DNA of 14,346 nt from Gammaproteobacteria bacterium (lineage in GTDB: Bacteria > Pseudomonadota > Gammaproteobacteria > BMS3Bbin11): assembly GCA_030617565.1 (NCBI GenBank), contig JAUWVE010000017.1, positions 1-14,346 on the forward strand, written 5' to 3'. Each line of letters starts with the position of its first letter. Within the stretch, counting starts at the first letter, position 1. A program made the translations under genes and the position numbers. A model generated the notes under the pieces. That model ran no database searches. It had not been told where the DNA came from and saw only the letters and a program-made list of their open reading frames with translations. This document shows positions 1 through 7,255 of the stretch, piece after piece.

Positions 1-1
1 A

Positions 2-799
2 ATATCCATGGAACGCGAAGATATGATCAAGATTCTGCGCACAGCCGCAGAAAAGCAGCTCATCAGTTTTGACGCACTGGATATGATTGAAGGTGTTTTC
101 CAGGTGTCCGACATGCAGGTGCGGGACATTATGGTGCCGCGTTCGCAAATGGTGGTGCTGGATCGAGATGTTTCACCGGAAGAATGCCTGCCAGTGATGA
201 ATGAGCATGGTTATTCACGTTATCCGGTGATAAAGGAAGACCGCGACAATGTCATAGGCGTGCTGCTTGCCAAAGATCTGTTACGTTACTTCGACAGTGA
301 TCAGCAGCAACGTTTTGTCTTTAAGGACATCCTGCGCGAGGCGGTGTTTGTACCCGAGAGTAAGCGGCTCAATGTGCTGCTGGCAGATTTCCGGGCCAAC
401 CGTAACCACATGGCCATTGTTATGAATGAATACGGCGGTGTTGCAGGTCTGGTTACCATTGAGGATGTGCTGGAGCAGATAGTCGGTGATATCCAGGATG
501 AGTTTGACTACGATGAAGACGACAGCATGATCCGCCGAACGGAGGATGGTTTTGTCGTTAAGGCCCTGACAACACTCGATGATTTTAATGAATACTTTGG
601 CAGTGGTTATGGTGTCGGGGACATTGAGACTATCGGCGGCCTGGTCACCAATAGTTTTTCCTACCTTCCTGAACGTGGTGAGTCTGTCGAGATCAACGGC
701 TTTCGTTTTACCGTCTTGCATTGCGATAGTCGGCGCATAAATCTGCTTAAATTGACAGAAATAGAGAATTCGGAGTCCTCACAGGAAACACCGGTATGA
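2..799 (+). CDS. corC: CorC/HlyC-family CBS-domain protein, 5'-truncated by the window edge
   Basis: The reading frame is open to the left edge, so the true start lies outside. The first in-frame ATG (position 8) falls where E. coli CorC is already about 35 residues in. Counting from that ATG, VRDIMVPRSQM (about residues 38-48) opens the first CBS repeat. The second CBS repeat contains HMAIVMNEYGGVAGLVTIED (about 133-152). An acidic stretch follows (DEFDYDEDD), then a C-terminal CorC_HlyC domain with TIGGLV and DSRRINLL. No membrane segment is visible, so this is the small soluble form. The family is linked to cobalt/magnesium efflux and membrane integrity; its exact biochemical role is not settled. 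The stop overlaps the lnt start (ATGA, 796-799), indicating translational coupling, and corC-lnt is a widely conserved pair. Identity of the family is secure; function is by family knowledge. Confidence 0.93.
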   Translation: MSMEREDMIKILRTAAEKQLISFDALDMIEGVFQVSDMQVRDIMVPRSQMVVLDRDVSPEECLPVMNEHGYSRYPVIKEDRDNVIGVLLAKDLLRYFDSDQQQRFVFKDILREAVFVPESKRLNVLLADFRANRNHMAIVMNEYGGVAGLVTIEDVLEQIVGDIQDEFDYDEDDSMIRRTEDGFVVKALTTLDDFNEYFGSGYGVGDIETIGGLVTNSFSYLPERGESVEINGFRFTVLHCDSRRINLLKLTEIENSESSQETPV

Positions 800-2304
800 T
801 CAAGTCGCGGTGGCAGGATGCCATCGTTCTTGCTGCCGGTGCCGGCCTGGTATTGTCCTTTGCACCTTCCGGACTGTTCCCGCTGGCTATTTTTTTTCCC
901 ACCATACTATTTTACTTCTGGTCCACAGCCAGCGCATTGAGAGCAGCCTGGCTCGGGTTCCTGTTTGGCCTTGGTTTGTTCGGAGCGGGTGCTTCATGGG
1001 TCTATGTATCGATCCATGAGTTCGGCTTTATGCCGGCTCCGCTGGCCGCAGTTCTTGTCTTTCTGTTTGTCAGCTTTCTTGCACTATTTCCCGCTGTTGC
1101 AGGTTGGCTGCAGGCCCGTGTGATGAAACCAGGTGTTTATCGACTGCTATTTGCAGCCCCGGTGTTCTGGGTGTTGATGGAGTGGCTGCGTGGCTGGTTG
1201 ATGACAGGCTTCCCATGGTTGCACCTGGGATATTCACAGAGCAATAGCACGTTAATGAATATGGCGCCATTCATCGGGGTCTATGGCATGAGCCTGCTGG
1301 TTGCAATACTGGCAGCACTTTTAGCTGTAATGATCAGCGTCAGAAAATGGTCGCACTTGCTAATAACGGGATGCCTTATTGCAGGAATTTTTTTTATCAG
1401 CTGGTTAGGCGGAGGGATGCAGTTTGTTGCACCGGCTGGTGAGAAAGTAGACATCGCACTGTTACAGGGCAATGTTCCTCTTAGCGAGAAATGGAAACCG
1501 GGTGCCAGCCATCAAATTATTGCTAACTATGTAGCACTTAGCCGAAAAGTGGTCGACGACAGTGCGATTATCGTCTGGCCTGAAGGTGCTGTACCCGATA
1601 GCTGGCAGCATGTTTCTGCATGGTTGGGCCTGTCCCTGCCTCGAAGACAGGATGGCAGTGTGCCCGATTACCTTATTGGTTCTATTGATACGGCTGCTGG
1701 AGGGAATTACTACAATGCCGCCATCACTGTCGTAGATTCAAATAAAAACCCGGCGGCAAGTGAAATCTATAGAAAACGGCATCTGGTACCTTTCGGTGAA
1801 TTTCTTCCTTTAAAGCCCCTGCTGGGCTGGTTGATTGACTATCTGAAGATCCCGATGTCGGATTTCTCCAGCTGGCAGGGGGCTCAACCCGATATCATGC
1901 TTGGCGGCTGGCCAGTGGCGGTCAGCATCTGTTACGAAGATGCTTTTGGTGAAGAACTGGCAACGCCCGCCGGTGATGCCGCGTTCCTGATCAACATCTC
2001 TGAGGATGCCTGGTTCGGTGATTCACTGGCCCCGCACCAGCGCCTGCAGATGGCACAAATCAGGGCGCGGGAAACTGGCCGGTACTTCGTCAGAGCGGCC
2101 AATACCGGAATTACCGCAGTGATCAATGAAAAAGGCGAAATTACCTCAAGCCTGCCACAGTTCAGCTCGGGCGTCCTGGTCTCCGAAGTGATCCCAATGA
2201 AAGGCCTGACACCGTATGTTCGCTATGGCAACAGCCTGTTTCTCGGCTTGCTACTGCTGTGGTTCCTGCCAGTATTGTTTGTCAGGTTCTGGACGAAGGA
2301 CTGA
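796..2304 (+). CDS. lnt: Apolipoprotein N-acyltransferase
   Basis: Lnt adds the third acyl chain to the N-terminal Cys of diacylated lipoproteins in the inner membrane, which is needed for Lol-dependent sorting to the outer membrane. The 502-residue protein matches the usual length of about 510. The first ~210 residues are a series of hydrophobic segments, followed by a periplasmic nitrilase-type (CN hydrolase) domain and a final C-terminal membrane helix (YGNSLFLGLLLLWFLPVLF). The expected catalytic triad is visible: Glu263 in VWPEGAVPDSW, Lys327 in YRKRHLVPFGEF and Cys379 in SICYEDAFGEE. Start choice: the ATG overlaps the corC stop by four bases. The stop is only six bases before a tandem-repeat inverted arm (from 2311), and the downstream gene mgtE converges on it. 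Confidence 0.96.
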   Translation: MIKSRWQDAIVLAAGAGLVLSFAPSGLFPLAIFFPTILFYFWSTASALRAAWLGFLFGLGLFGAGASWVYVSIHEFGFMPAPLAAVLVFLFVSFLALFPAVAGWLQARVMKPGVYRLLFAAPVFWVLMEWLRGWLMTGFPWLHLGYSQSNSTLMNMAPFIGVYGMSLLVAILAALLAVMISVRKWSHLLITGCLIAGIFFISWLGGGMQFVAPAGEKVDIALLQGNVPLSEKWKPGASHQIIANYVALSRKVVDDSAIIVWPEGAVPDSWQHVSAWLGLSLPRRQDGSVPDYLIGSIDTAAGGNYYNAAITVVDSNKNPAASEIYRKRHLVPFGEFLPLKPLLGWLIDYLKIPMSDFSSWQGAQPDIMLGGWPVAVSICYEDAFGEELATPAGDAAFLINISEDAWFGDSLAPHQRLQMAQIRARETGRYFVRAANTGITAVINEKGEITSSLPQFSSGVLVSEVIPMKGLTPYVRYGNSLFLGLLLLWFLPVLFVRFWTKD

Positions 2305-2310
2305 TAGAAA

Positions 2311-2404
2311 GTTCCAAGATCCAAGTTCCAAGTTCCAAGTAGAAAATCATAAAAACTGCAGCACTGATTTTGGTTTAGATCTCTAGACTTGGAACTTGGA
2401 ACTT
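2311..2404. repeat. Inverted GTTCCAA heptamer arrays with 48-base spacer (element copy 1)
   Basis: The left arm has four 7-base units (GTTCCAA, GATCCAA, GTTCCAA, GTTCCAA; 2311-2338, plus G2339). The right arm has two inverted units (TTGGAAC twice, 2389-2402, preceded by C2388). Bases 2323-2339 and 2388-2404 are perfectly complementary over 17 bp, separated by a 48-base spacer (2340-2387). It fills almost the whole gap between the convergent stops of lnt and mgtE. A related copy with the same spacer length lies at 14259-14336. I do not recognise it as a named repeat family. Confidence 0.85.
2323..2404. terminator. Possible bidirectional terminator between lnt and mgtE
   Basis: The 17-bp stem of the heptamer repeat sits six bases from both convergent stops, which is where a shared terminator would be expected. 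On the lnt side the right arm is followed only by CTTTTC, a weak T-tract. On the mgtE side there is no T-tract, and the loop is long (48 bases). A terminator role is therefore inferred mainly from position. Confidence 0.3.
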
Positions 2405-2409
2405 CTTTT

Positions 2410-3765
2410 CTACGTCAAAAACAGCGCCGCCAGGCCAAGAAAACTGGCAAAGCCAACCACATCAGCAACAGTCGTCAGTGCAACACCGCCTGCCAGGGCA
2501 GGGTCTATGCCCATGCGGCGCAGCATGCTGGGCAGCAGGGCGCCGAACAGGGCGGAGCTGGCCATAGTGATGATCATTGCGGCACCGATAATCAACGCCA
2601 GTGACAGGTTGTTAAACCATAGCAGGGTGACTATTGTTACGACCAATGCCCAGACCAGGCCGTTTACACTGCCAACCAGTAGTTCTTTGATAAAAACCTT
2701 GCGTGCATTCTTGTCTGTGATGGTGCCGTTTGTCAGGCCGCGAATCACTACTGTCAGGCTTTGTATGCCGGCATTGCCGCCCATGCTTGCGACCACAGGC
2801 ATCAGTACTGCCAGGGCCACCAGGCCGCTGATGGTTTCCTGAAAGCGACCAATAACGGCTGCGGCAATAAAAGCGGTGATCAGGTTTACGCCCAGCCACA
2901 GCGCGCGGCTGCGCGAGGTACGAATGACCGGTGCAAAAATATCCTCTTCCTCATCCAGACCGGCAGGTGCCATGATGCGCCTGTCGGCTTCGTCCTGGAT
3001 GACATCAACAATATCATCAACGGTAATACGACCCAGCAGGCGATGCTTATCGTCAACCACCGGGGCTGACATCAGGTTGTAGCGGGCGAATGCCTGTGCC
3101 ACTTCTGTTTGTGACTGATCAACAGAAAAAGTACGAATGTGGGTGTTGGTGATCTCATCGATACGCTGTGTGTCTTCGGCTGTTACCAGGTCGGACAACA
3201 GTAGCGCACCAATCAGTTTATTATTTCGATCTACGACAAATAACTTATCCGTGTATTCCGGCAGTTCGTTCAGCATACGCAGATAACGACGGGTTACAGC
3301 AACGGTGACACGCGGCCGAATTGCCACAGCATCTATATCCATCAGTCCACCGGCGCTGTCCTCAGCATAAGACAGCACCGCGTTTAGTTGATCACGTTTT
3401 TCCCGGTCTGCGACATACAGTACTTCCGCGATGACATCATCGGGAAGTTCCGGGATCAGATCAGCGATTTCATCGGTGTCCAGGCTCTGGACTGCGGCGG
3501 CCAGTGAGTGGGTGTCCATGTCAGCCATCAGGCCTTCACGTACACCCTCGGACAGTTCAATCAGGCTTTCACCACGGCGCGAATTGTCGATATGCGGCCA
3601 GACCAGGTCGCGTTTTTCAGGCGGGATGGATTCCAGCAGCTGGGCTATGTCGGCCGGGTGCAGTTTTTGCAGCTCGTCCTCAATTTGTTCGACACCAGAC
3701 TCATTCAGCACGGTGTTGATGTACGCTATCAGGTCATCTAGATTATTGGGGCTTGCTGCAGTCAT
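2410..3765 (-). CDS. mgtE: Magnesium transporter MgtE
   Basis: MgtE is an inner-membrane Mg2+ channel gated by cytoplasmic Mg2+. With the ATG start at 3765 the protein has 451 residues. Domains in order: MgtE N domain (about 30-130, with HPADIAQLLE and LPDDVIAEVL), two CBS repeats (about 135-260, including SAGGLMD and GRITVDDIVDVIQDE), then about five membrane helices (285-450). Pore-family motifs are present: PVVASMGGNAGIQ (about 323-335) and an acidic residue, Asp435, in TTVADVVGF, matching the conserved channel Asp. A TTG at 3780 would add five residues, but the ATG has GGAG five bases upstream (3771-3774) and is preferred. No Mg-box riboswitch was recognised upstream. The gene follows ptsI on the same strand after a 263-base gap containing a heptamer array, so it is probably transcribed separately. 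Confidence 0.94.
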   Translation of the reverse strand: MTAASPNNLDDLIAYINTVLNESGVEQIEDELQKLHPADIAQLLESIPPEKRDLVWPHIDNSRRGESLIELSEGVREGLMADMDTHSLAAAVQSLDTDEIADLIPELPDDVIAEVLYVADREKRDQLNAVLSYAEDSAGGLMDIDAVAIRPRVTVAVTRRYLRMLNELPEYTDKLFVVDRNNKLIGALLLSDLVTAEDTQRIDEITNTHIRTFSVDQSQTEVAQAFARYNLMSAPVVDDKHRLLGRITVDDIVDVIQDEADRRIMAPAGLDEEEDIFAPVIRTSRSRALWLGVNLITAFIAAAVIGRFQETISGLVALAVLMPVVASMGGNAGIQSLTVVIRGLTNGTITDKNARKVFIKELLVGSVNGLVWALVVTIVTLLWFNNLSLALIIGAAMIITMASSALFGALLPSMLRRMGIDPALAGGVALTTVADVVGFASFLGLAALFLT

Positions 3766-3770
3766 AGTGG

Positions 3771-3792
3771 CTCCGCTCAAGGTTGGGCGGAG
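3771..3792 (-). promoter_or_regulatory. Hairpin overlapping the mgtE ribosome binding site
   Basis: CTCCGC (3771-3776) and GCGGAG (3787-3792) form a 6-bp GC-rich stem with a 10-base loop. In the mRNA the 3' arm contains the GGAG that serves the ATG at 3765, so the folded form would hide the ribosome binding site. It could lower or condition mgtE translation; this is inference from one short stem. Confidence 0.35.
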
Positions 3793-3835
3793 TTTATCAG
3801 ATCGGATGGATAGTTACCTTGTAAAGCGAGATCGA

Positions 3836-4024
3836 GGTTAAAGGTTAAAGGTTAAAGGTTAAAGGTTAAAGGCTAAGGACTAAGGACTAAGGACTAAGGA
3901 TAAAAGATGAAGATCAAAGTCAGGGTAGTGGGTGGGTCAGAGGATGATGTTCATTATCCATAACCACCTGTTTTTTCTTCTTCGTGGTGAGATACTTTTT
4001 TCTTTAGCCTTTAGCCTTTAACCT
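3836..4024. repeat. Heptamer tandem array with inverted partner between ptsI and mgtE
   Basis: The left arm has five GGTTAAA units (3836-3870), one GGCTAAG (3871-3877), three GACTAAG (3878-3898), then decaying units (GATAAAA and onward to about 3919). The right arm, inverted, has TTTAGCC twice and TTTAACC once (4003-4023). The GGTTAAA-to-GGCTAA junction occurs on both arms, giving a perfect 14-bp complement between 3863-3876 and 4011-4024, with a 134-base loop. The intervening bases (about 3920-4002) contain no gene I can support. The right arm ends five bases from the ptsI stop; the left arm begins about 70 bases upstream of the mgtE start. Confidence 0.88.
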
Positions 4025-4028
4025 GAAG

Positions 4029-5717
4029 TTAAACCTCTTTACCAGCGAGTAATTTGCGTGAAACTTTTTTCGCCTTGTTGACATCGAGCTGGCGGATTAT
4101 GGCCTTGGCTTCGAGCAGGTTGGCAGGGTCCATGCTAAGTTGCCGTAGACCGAGGCCCAGCAGGACCTCGATCATCTTCGGGTCGCCGGCCATTTCACCA
4201 CAAAGGGTCACCGGAATTTTAGCCTTATTGGCTGCACGTACCGTCATTCCTATTAATCTTAATACGGAAGGGTGTAGCGGGTTATATAAATAACTGACCT
4301 CATCGTCTACACGGTCTATGGCGAGGGTGTACTGGATCAGGTCATTGGTGCCGATGGAAAAGAAATCCAGGTGCTGGGCAAACAGGTCTGCCGCAATGGC
4401 TGCAGCCGGTACCTCTATCATTCCACCAATTTGCATCTTGGGATTAAACGGGATATTTTCTTCCCGCAAGGCCTTGCGTGTTTGCTTGATCAGTGTCAGC
4501 ACCTGGAACAACTCGTGCAAACTTGACATCATCGGGATCATCATTCGCACACGTCCATGAGCCGAGGCACGCAGGATTGCACGCAGCTGGGGAATGAACA
4601 GTGACGGGCTGCCAAGGCTCATTCTTATTCCACGCAGTCCCAGTGAAGGGTTGAGAGCAGTCTCACTATAATTCTCCAGCTGTTTGTCCGCACCCAGGTC
4701 CATGGTTCGTATGATGACGGGCTGTTTGCTGAAACGGCGTATGACACGCATATAAGCATTGAAATGATCGTTCTCAGTCGGCATTTCCTCCCGGTTCAGA
4801 TAGAGAAACTCAGTACGGAATAGACCAATCCCGGCTGCTTTGACATTCAGTGCATGGCGCGCGTCCTGTGGCAGGTCGATATTGGCCAGCAGAGTGATAC
4901 GTTCACCGTCCTGTGTGACGGCTGGACTTTTTATTAATGCATCAAGTTTGCGTGTATGCTCCAGCGTTAGCTTTTTCAGCTTACGGTAGGCCGTAAGCGT
5001 GTTTTTGTCCGGTGAAATAATGACGTCGCCGTTACGCCCGTCAACAATCAGCCTGTCACCGTGGCGGATATAAAGAGTTGCCGCATGCAGGCCGACGACA
5101 GCCGGGATGCCCAGGCTTCGAGCAAGGATAGATGAGTGCGAGATAGGGCTGCCGAGATTGGTCAGGATGCCGCGAATATTACGTGATTTCATGGCGAGGG
5201 TATCAGACGGTGCCAGGTCACGCGAAACAATAATCGGATCCGAGAACTCATCACTGATATCGGCGCTGCTTATCGGTTCTATGCCCATCAAGTTCTTTTG
5301 TATTCGGTCCACTACCTGTCGAATATCGTCACCCTTGCTGCGTAGATATTCATCTTCCATGGCTTCAAAAACGTCTATCAATGACTGGCTTTGGCGGGAA
5401 ATCGCCTGTTCGGCATTGATCTGTAGACTGGTGACGAGTTCTTCCGGTTGTTGCGCCAGCATCGGGTCATCCAGCATCATAAGATGGGCCTCGATAAAGC
5501 CGGTAGCTTCCGGTGGCGAGTCGGCAGTAATCTGCTTGCGAATCTGGATCATCTGTATACGTGTTGCCGCGATGGCCGCGCGCAGCCGGTGTACTTCATA
5601 ACTGATGTGTTTCTTTGCTACCAGGTACTCCGGGATATCGGATGATTCCTGAGATACCACACAGGCAGTACCGATAGCGATTTGTCTGCCGATCCCTGAG
5701 CCGTGCATGGACAGCAT
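4029..5717 (-). CDS. ptsI: PTS enzyme I (phosphoenolpyruvate-protein phosphotransferase)
   Basis: Enzyme I takes phosphate from PEP and passes it to HPr in the cytoplasm. The 562-residue protein is close to the family norm of about 575. Order: N-terminal HPr-binding/phosphohistidine region, with the active His at residue 194 in ISHSSILARSLGIPAVVG, then the PEP-binding barrel with GLFRTEFLYLNREEMPTE, VIIRTMDLGADK, FFSIGTNDLIQYTLAIDR and the catalytic Cys506 in VTLCGEMAGD. The glycine-rich lead-in to the His reads LGSPISH rather than the common GGRTSH or GGPTSH, a mild divergence. The ATG overlaps the ptsH stop by one base (TAATG), and GGAG lies ten bases upstream, supporting this start; an ATG three codons later is less likely. 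It appears to be the last gene of the rpoN-pts cluster. EI-Ntr (PtsP) is unlikely because no GAF domain precedes the EI domains. Confidence 0.95.
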   Translation of the reverse strand: MLSMHGSGIGRQIAIGTACVVSQESSDIPEYLVAKKHISYEVHRLRAAIAATRIQMIQIRKQITADSPPEATGFIEAHLMMLDDPMLAQQPEELVTSLQINAEQAISRQSQSLIDVFEAMEDEYLRSKGDDIRQVVDRIQKNLMGIEPISSADISDEFSDPIIVSRDLAPSDTLAMKSRNIRGILTNLGSPISHSSILARSLGIPAVVGLHAATLYIRHGDRLIVDGRNGDVIISPDKNTLTAYRKLKKLTLEHTRKLDALIKSPAVTQDGERITLLANIDLPQDARHALNVKAAGIGLFRTEFLYLNREEMPTENDHFNAYMRVIRRFSKQPVIIRTMDLGADKQLENYSETALNPSLGLRGIRMSLGSPSLFIPQLRAILRASAHGRVRMMIPMMSSLHELFQVLTLIKQTRKALREENIPFNPKMQIGGMIEVPAAAIAADLFAQHLDFFSIGTNDLIQYTLAIDRVDDEVSYLYNPLHPSVLRLIGMTVRAANKAKIPVTLCGEMAGDPKMIEVLLGLGLRQLSMDPANLLEAKAIIRQLDVNKAKKVSRKLLAGKEV

Positions 5718-5986
5718 TACTCGTCTTCTCCAAAACGATTATTGATGAGTTCCCGTAGTGCCCTTGCCGCCGCAGTTTCATCTGTACCATTAACCTCAAG
5801 CAGCAGATCAGTGCCCTGTGAGGCCGCCAGCATCATAATACCCATGATACTTTTGCCATTGACGCTCTGTTCGCCGTAGACAAGAAAAATATCGCTGTCA
5901 TAGGATGATGCCAGTTTAACAAAGCTGGCCGCCGCCCGTGCATGCAGACCAAGGCGGTTGATGATACGGATCTGCTCGCTGATCAC
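5717..5986 (-). CDS. ptsH: Phosphocarrier protein HPr
   Basis: HPr is the small cytoplasmic carrier between EI and EIIA proteins. The 89-residue protein has the phospho-accepting His15 in NRLGLHARAA and the regulatory Ser46 in VNGKSIMGIM, exactly at canonical numbering. Ser46 is the target of HPr kinase, and hprK is three genes upstream, so both His and Ser phosphorylation are expected. The start codon is GTG (5984-5986), overlapping the stop of the EIIA gene as GTGA; numbering of His15 and Ser46 supports it. No strong ribosome binding site is seen, which fits translational coupling. It is followed by ptsI with a one-base overlap. Confidence 0.96.
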   Translation of the reverse strand: MISEQIRIINRLGLHARAAASFVKLASSYDSDIFLVYGEQSVNGKSIMGIMMLAASQGTDLLLEVNGTDETAAARALRELINNRFGEDE

Positions 5987-6399
5987 AGGGACCTGTCACC
6001 AGTGGTGAGTGCATCACTGGCCGTGGATATACCCATAACGCCGCCTTCCTCGGCGAAATGTAACAGTGTGACAAGATTTTCATCACGGTGATACAGTAGG
6101 CGCAATAGCATCGGCAAGTTAAGCCCACTGACTAATGAAACATGGAGCGGCTCAACAAATTGACGAGCAATGTTGTAATGCGTACAACCACGCAGGTCTG
6201 TCAGAATCAGGCATTGTCCTGCTGATTTTAGCTGCGCGATGGCATTTTCTATTTGCCCGGGCAGATTGTCGGCAGTATCAGGGTCATCATATACATTAAT
6301 CACCTTAATCTGCTTAACGGACTGATTCATGATGTGCCCTGCGGCCTCTAGCAGTTCATAGCCTATCCGGCCATAGGTAAGCAGAATGATGCCGGTCAT
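5983..6399 (-). CDS. PTS EIIA component, mannose family, with Tyr in place of the active-site His
   Basis: The 138-residue protein has the mannose-type EIIA fold signature: an N-terminal beta strand (TGIILLTYG), then TDLRGCTHYNIARQF (about 67-81) and GLNLPMLLRLL (about 92-102). In family members the first strand ends in THG or THx, and that His accepts phosphate from HPr. Here the residue is Tyr9 (codon TAT, 6373-6375); His would be CAT, one base away. The second loop is also changed: GATP is common where GCTH stands. It may therefore be a non-phosphorylated regulatory or decoy subunit, or a decaying gene, although the frame is fully open and overlaps its neighbours by ATGA on the rapZ side and GTGA on the ptsH side. 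AGGGA lies six bases before the ATG. No EIIB or EIIC is present nearby. The family assignment is good; loss of phosphotransfer is inferred. Confidence 0.88.
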   Translation of the reverse strand: MTGIILLTYGRIGYELLEAAGHIMNQSVKQIKVINVYDDPDTADNLPGQIENAIAQLKSAGQCLILTDLRGCTHYNIARQFVEPLHVSLVSGLNLPMLLRLLYHRDENLVTLLHFAEEGGVMGISTASDALTTGDRSL

Positions 6400-7241
6400 A
6401 TCAGGTCCCTGTGGCGCAGATGTACTTTTGAGTCATCATTTTTTAATTTCTCTGCCAGTTGTTCTGCCACATAAACAGAGCGATGGCGTCCACCGGTGCA
6501 GCCGATGGCGATAGTGATGTAGCTACGGTTCTCTGCCTCAAAGGCCGGTAGCCATTTGGTCAGAAAATAATATATATGGTCAATCATTGATGCAGTCGAG
6601 GGCCTGGATTTGAGAAAGTCGATGACCTCCTGATCAGTACCTGTTTGCTCCCGTAAGCTCTTTTCCCAGTAGGGGTTGGGCAGGCAGCGTACATCAAAGA
6701 CAAAATCTGCATCACTGGGATTGCCGTACTTATGGCCAAATGAAACAACCTGTAGCATCATTGTGGCACCGTCTCGTGCACCTACCAGGTTACGAACCTG
6801 GCTGCGCAGCTCGTGAGGGGTAATGCGACTGCTGTCAATTTCCATATTGGCGCTTTGTGCCAGCGATGCCAGCAGTTGATGCTCCTGTCGAATGCCATCT
6901 ACCAGTGATGTTGACGTGTCGGTTAACGGATGACGCCTGCGTGTTTCGCTAAACCGCTTGATCAAGGTGTCTTCATCGGCATACAGGTAAAGTATACGAA
7001 ATTCTATGCCAAGCTGCTTAAGGCTTGCCAGACTGTCAGACAGGGTTTCCAGAAAATGACGGTTGCGGATGTCTATACCAACAGCAGCATGGCTATCCGG
7101 GTTGTGCATCAGGCTGGCAGCAAAATGCGGCAGCAGGTTGGCAGGCAGATTATCAATACAATAATAGCCTATATCTTCCAGTGCCTGCAGGGCGACTGTT
7201 TTACCCGAGCCTGACAGGCCGCTGACTATAGTGAGATCCAT
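6396..7241 (-). CDS. rapZ: RNase adapter / nucleotide-binding protein RapZ
   Basis: In enteric bacteria RapZ (YvcJ/YhbJ family) directs RNase E to the small RNA GlmZ and so tunes amino-sugar synthesis; other lineages use it differently. The 281-residue protein (family about 284) has an N-terminal P-loop GLSGSGKT (residues 8-15), the family segment IDNLP, VSFGHKYGNP and VFDVRCLPNPYW in the middle, and the C-terminal GCTGGRHRS (247-255) ending in RHRDL. It lies 14 bases after hprK and overlaps the EIIA start by four bases, so it is in the same transcript as the PTS genes. Placement beside ptsN and hpf is a common proteobacterial arrangement. No GlmZ-like RNA gene was recognised in this window. 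Confidence 0.95.
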   Translation of the reverse strand: MDLTIVSGLSGSGKTVALQALEDIGYYCIDNLPANLLPHFAASLMHNPDSHAAVGIDIRNRHFLETLSDSLASLKQLGIEFRILYLYADEDTLIKRFSETRRRHPLTDTSTSLVDGIRQEHQLLASLAQSANMEIDSSRITPHELRSQVRNLVGARDGATMMLQVVSFGHKYGNPSDADFVFDVRCLPNPYWEKSLREQTGTDQEVIDFLKSRPSTASMIDHIYYFLTKWLPAFEAENRSYITIAIGCTGGRHRSVYVAEQLAEKLKNDDSKVHLRHRDLI

Positions 7242-7255
7242 TATTGTGTAAGAGT

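Noticed and set aside
2396..2842. Open frames on the strand opposite mgtE, including one starting in the repeat.
   Set aside because: They are antisense shadows of a well-supported mgtE; composition and sequence show no recognisable protein.
3794..3825. Possible mgtE promoter (TTTACA and TGATAA on the minus strand).
   Set aside because: Both hexamers are imperfect and the spacing is 20 bases; too weak to call.
3836..3919. Possible CRISPR array because of regular direct repeats.
   Set aside because: Units are 7 bases and contiguous with no spacers; CRISPR repeats are longer and separated by unique spacers, and no cas genes are present.
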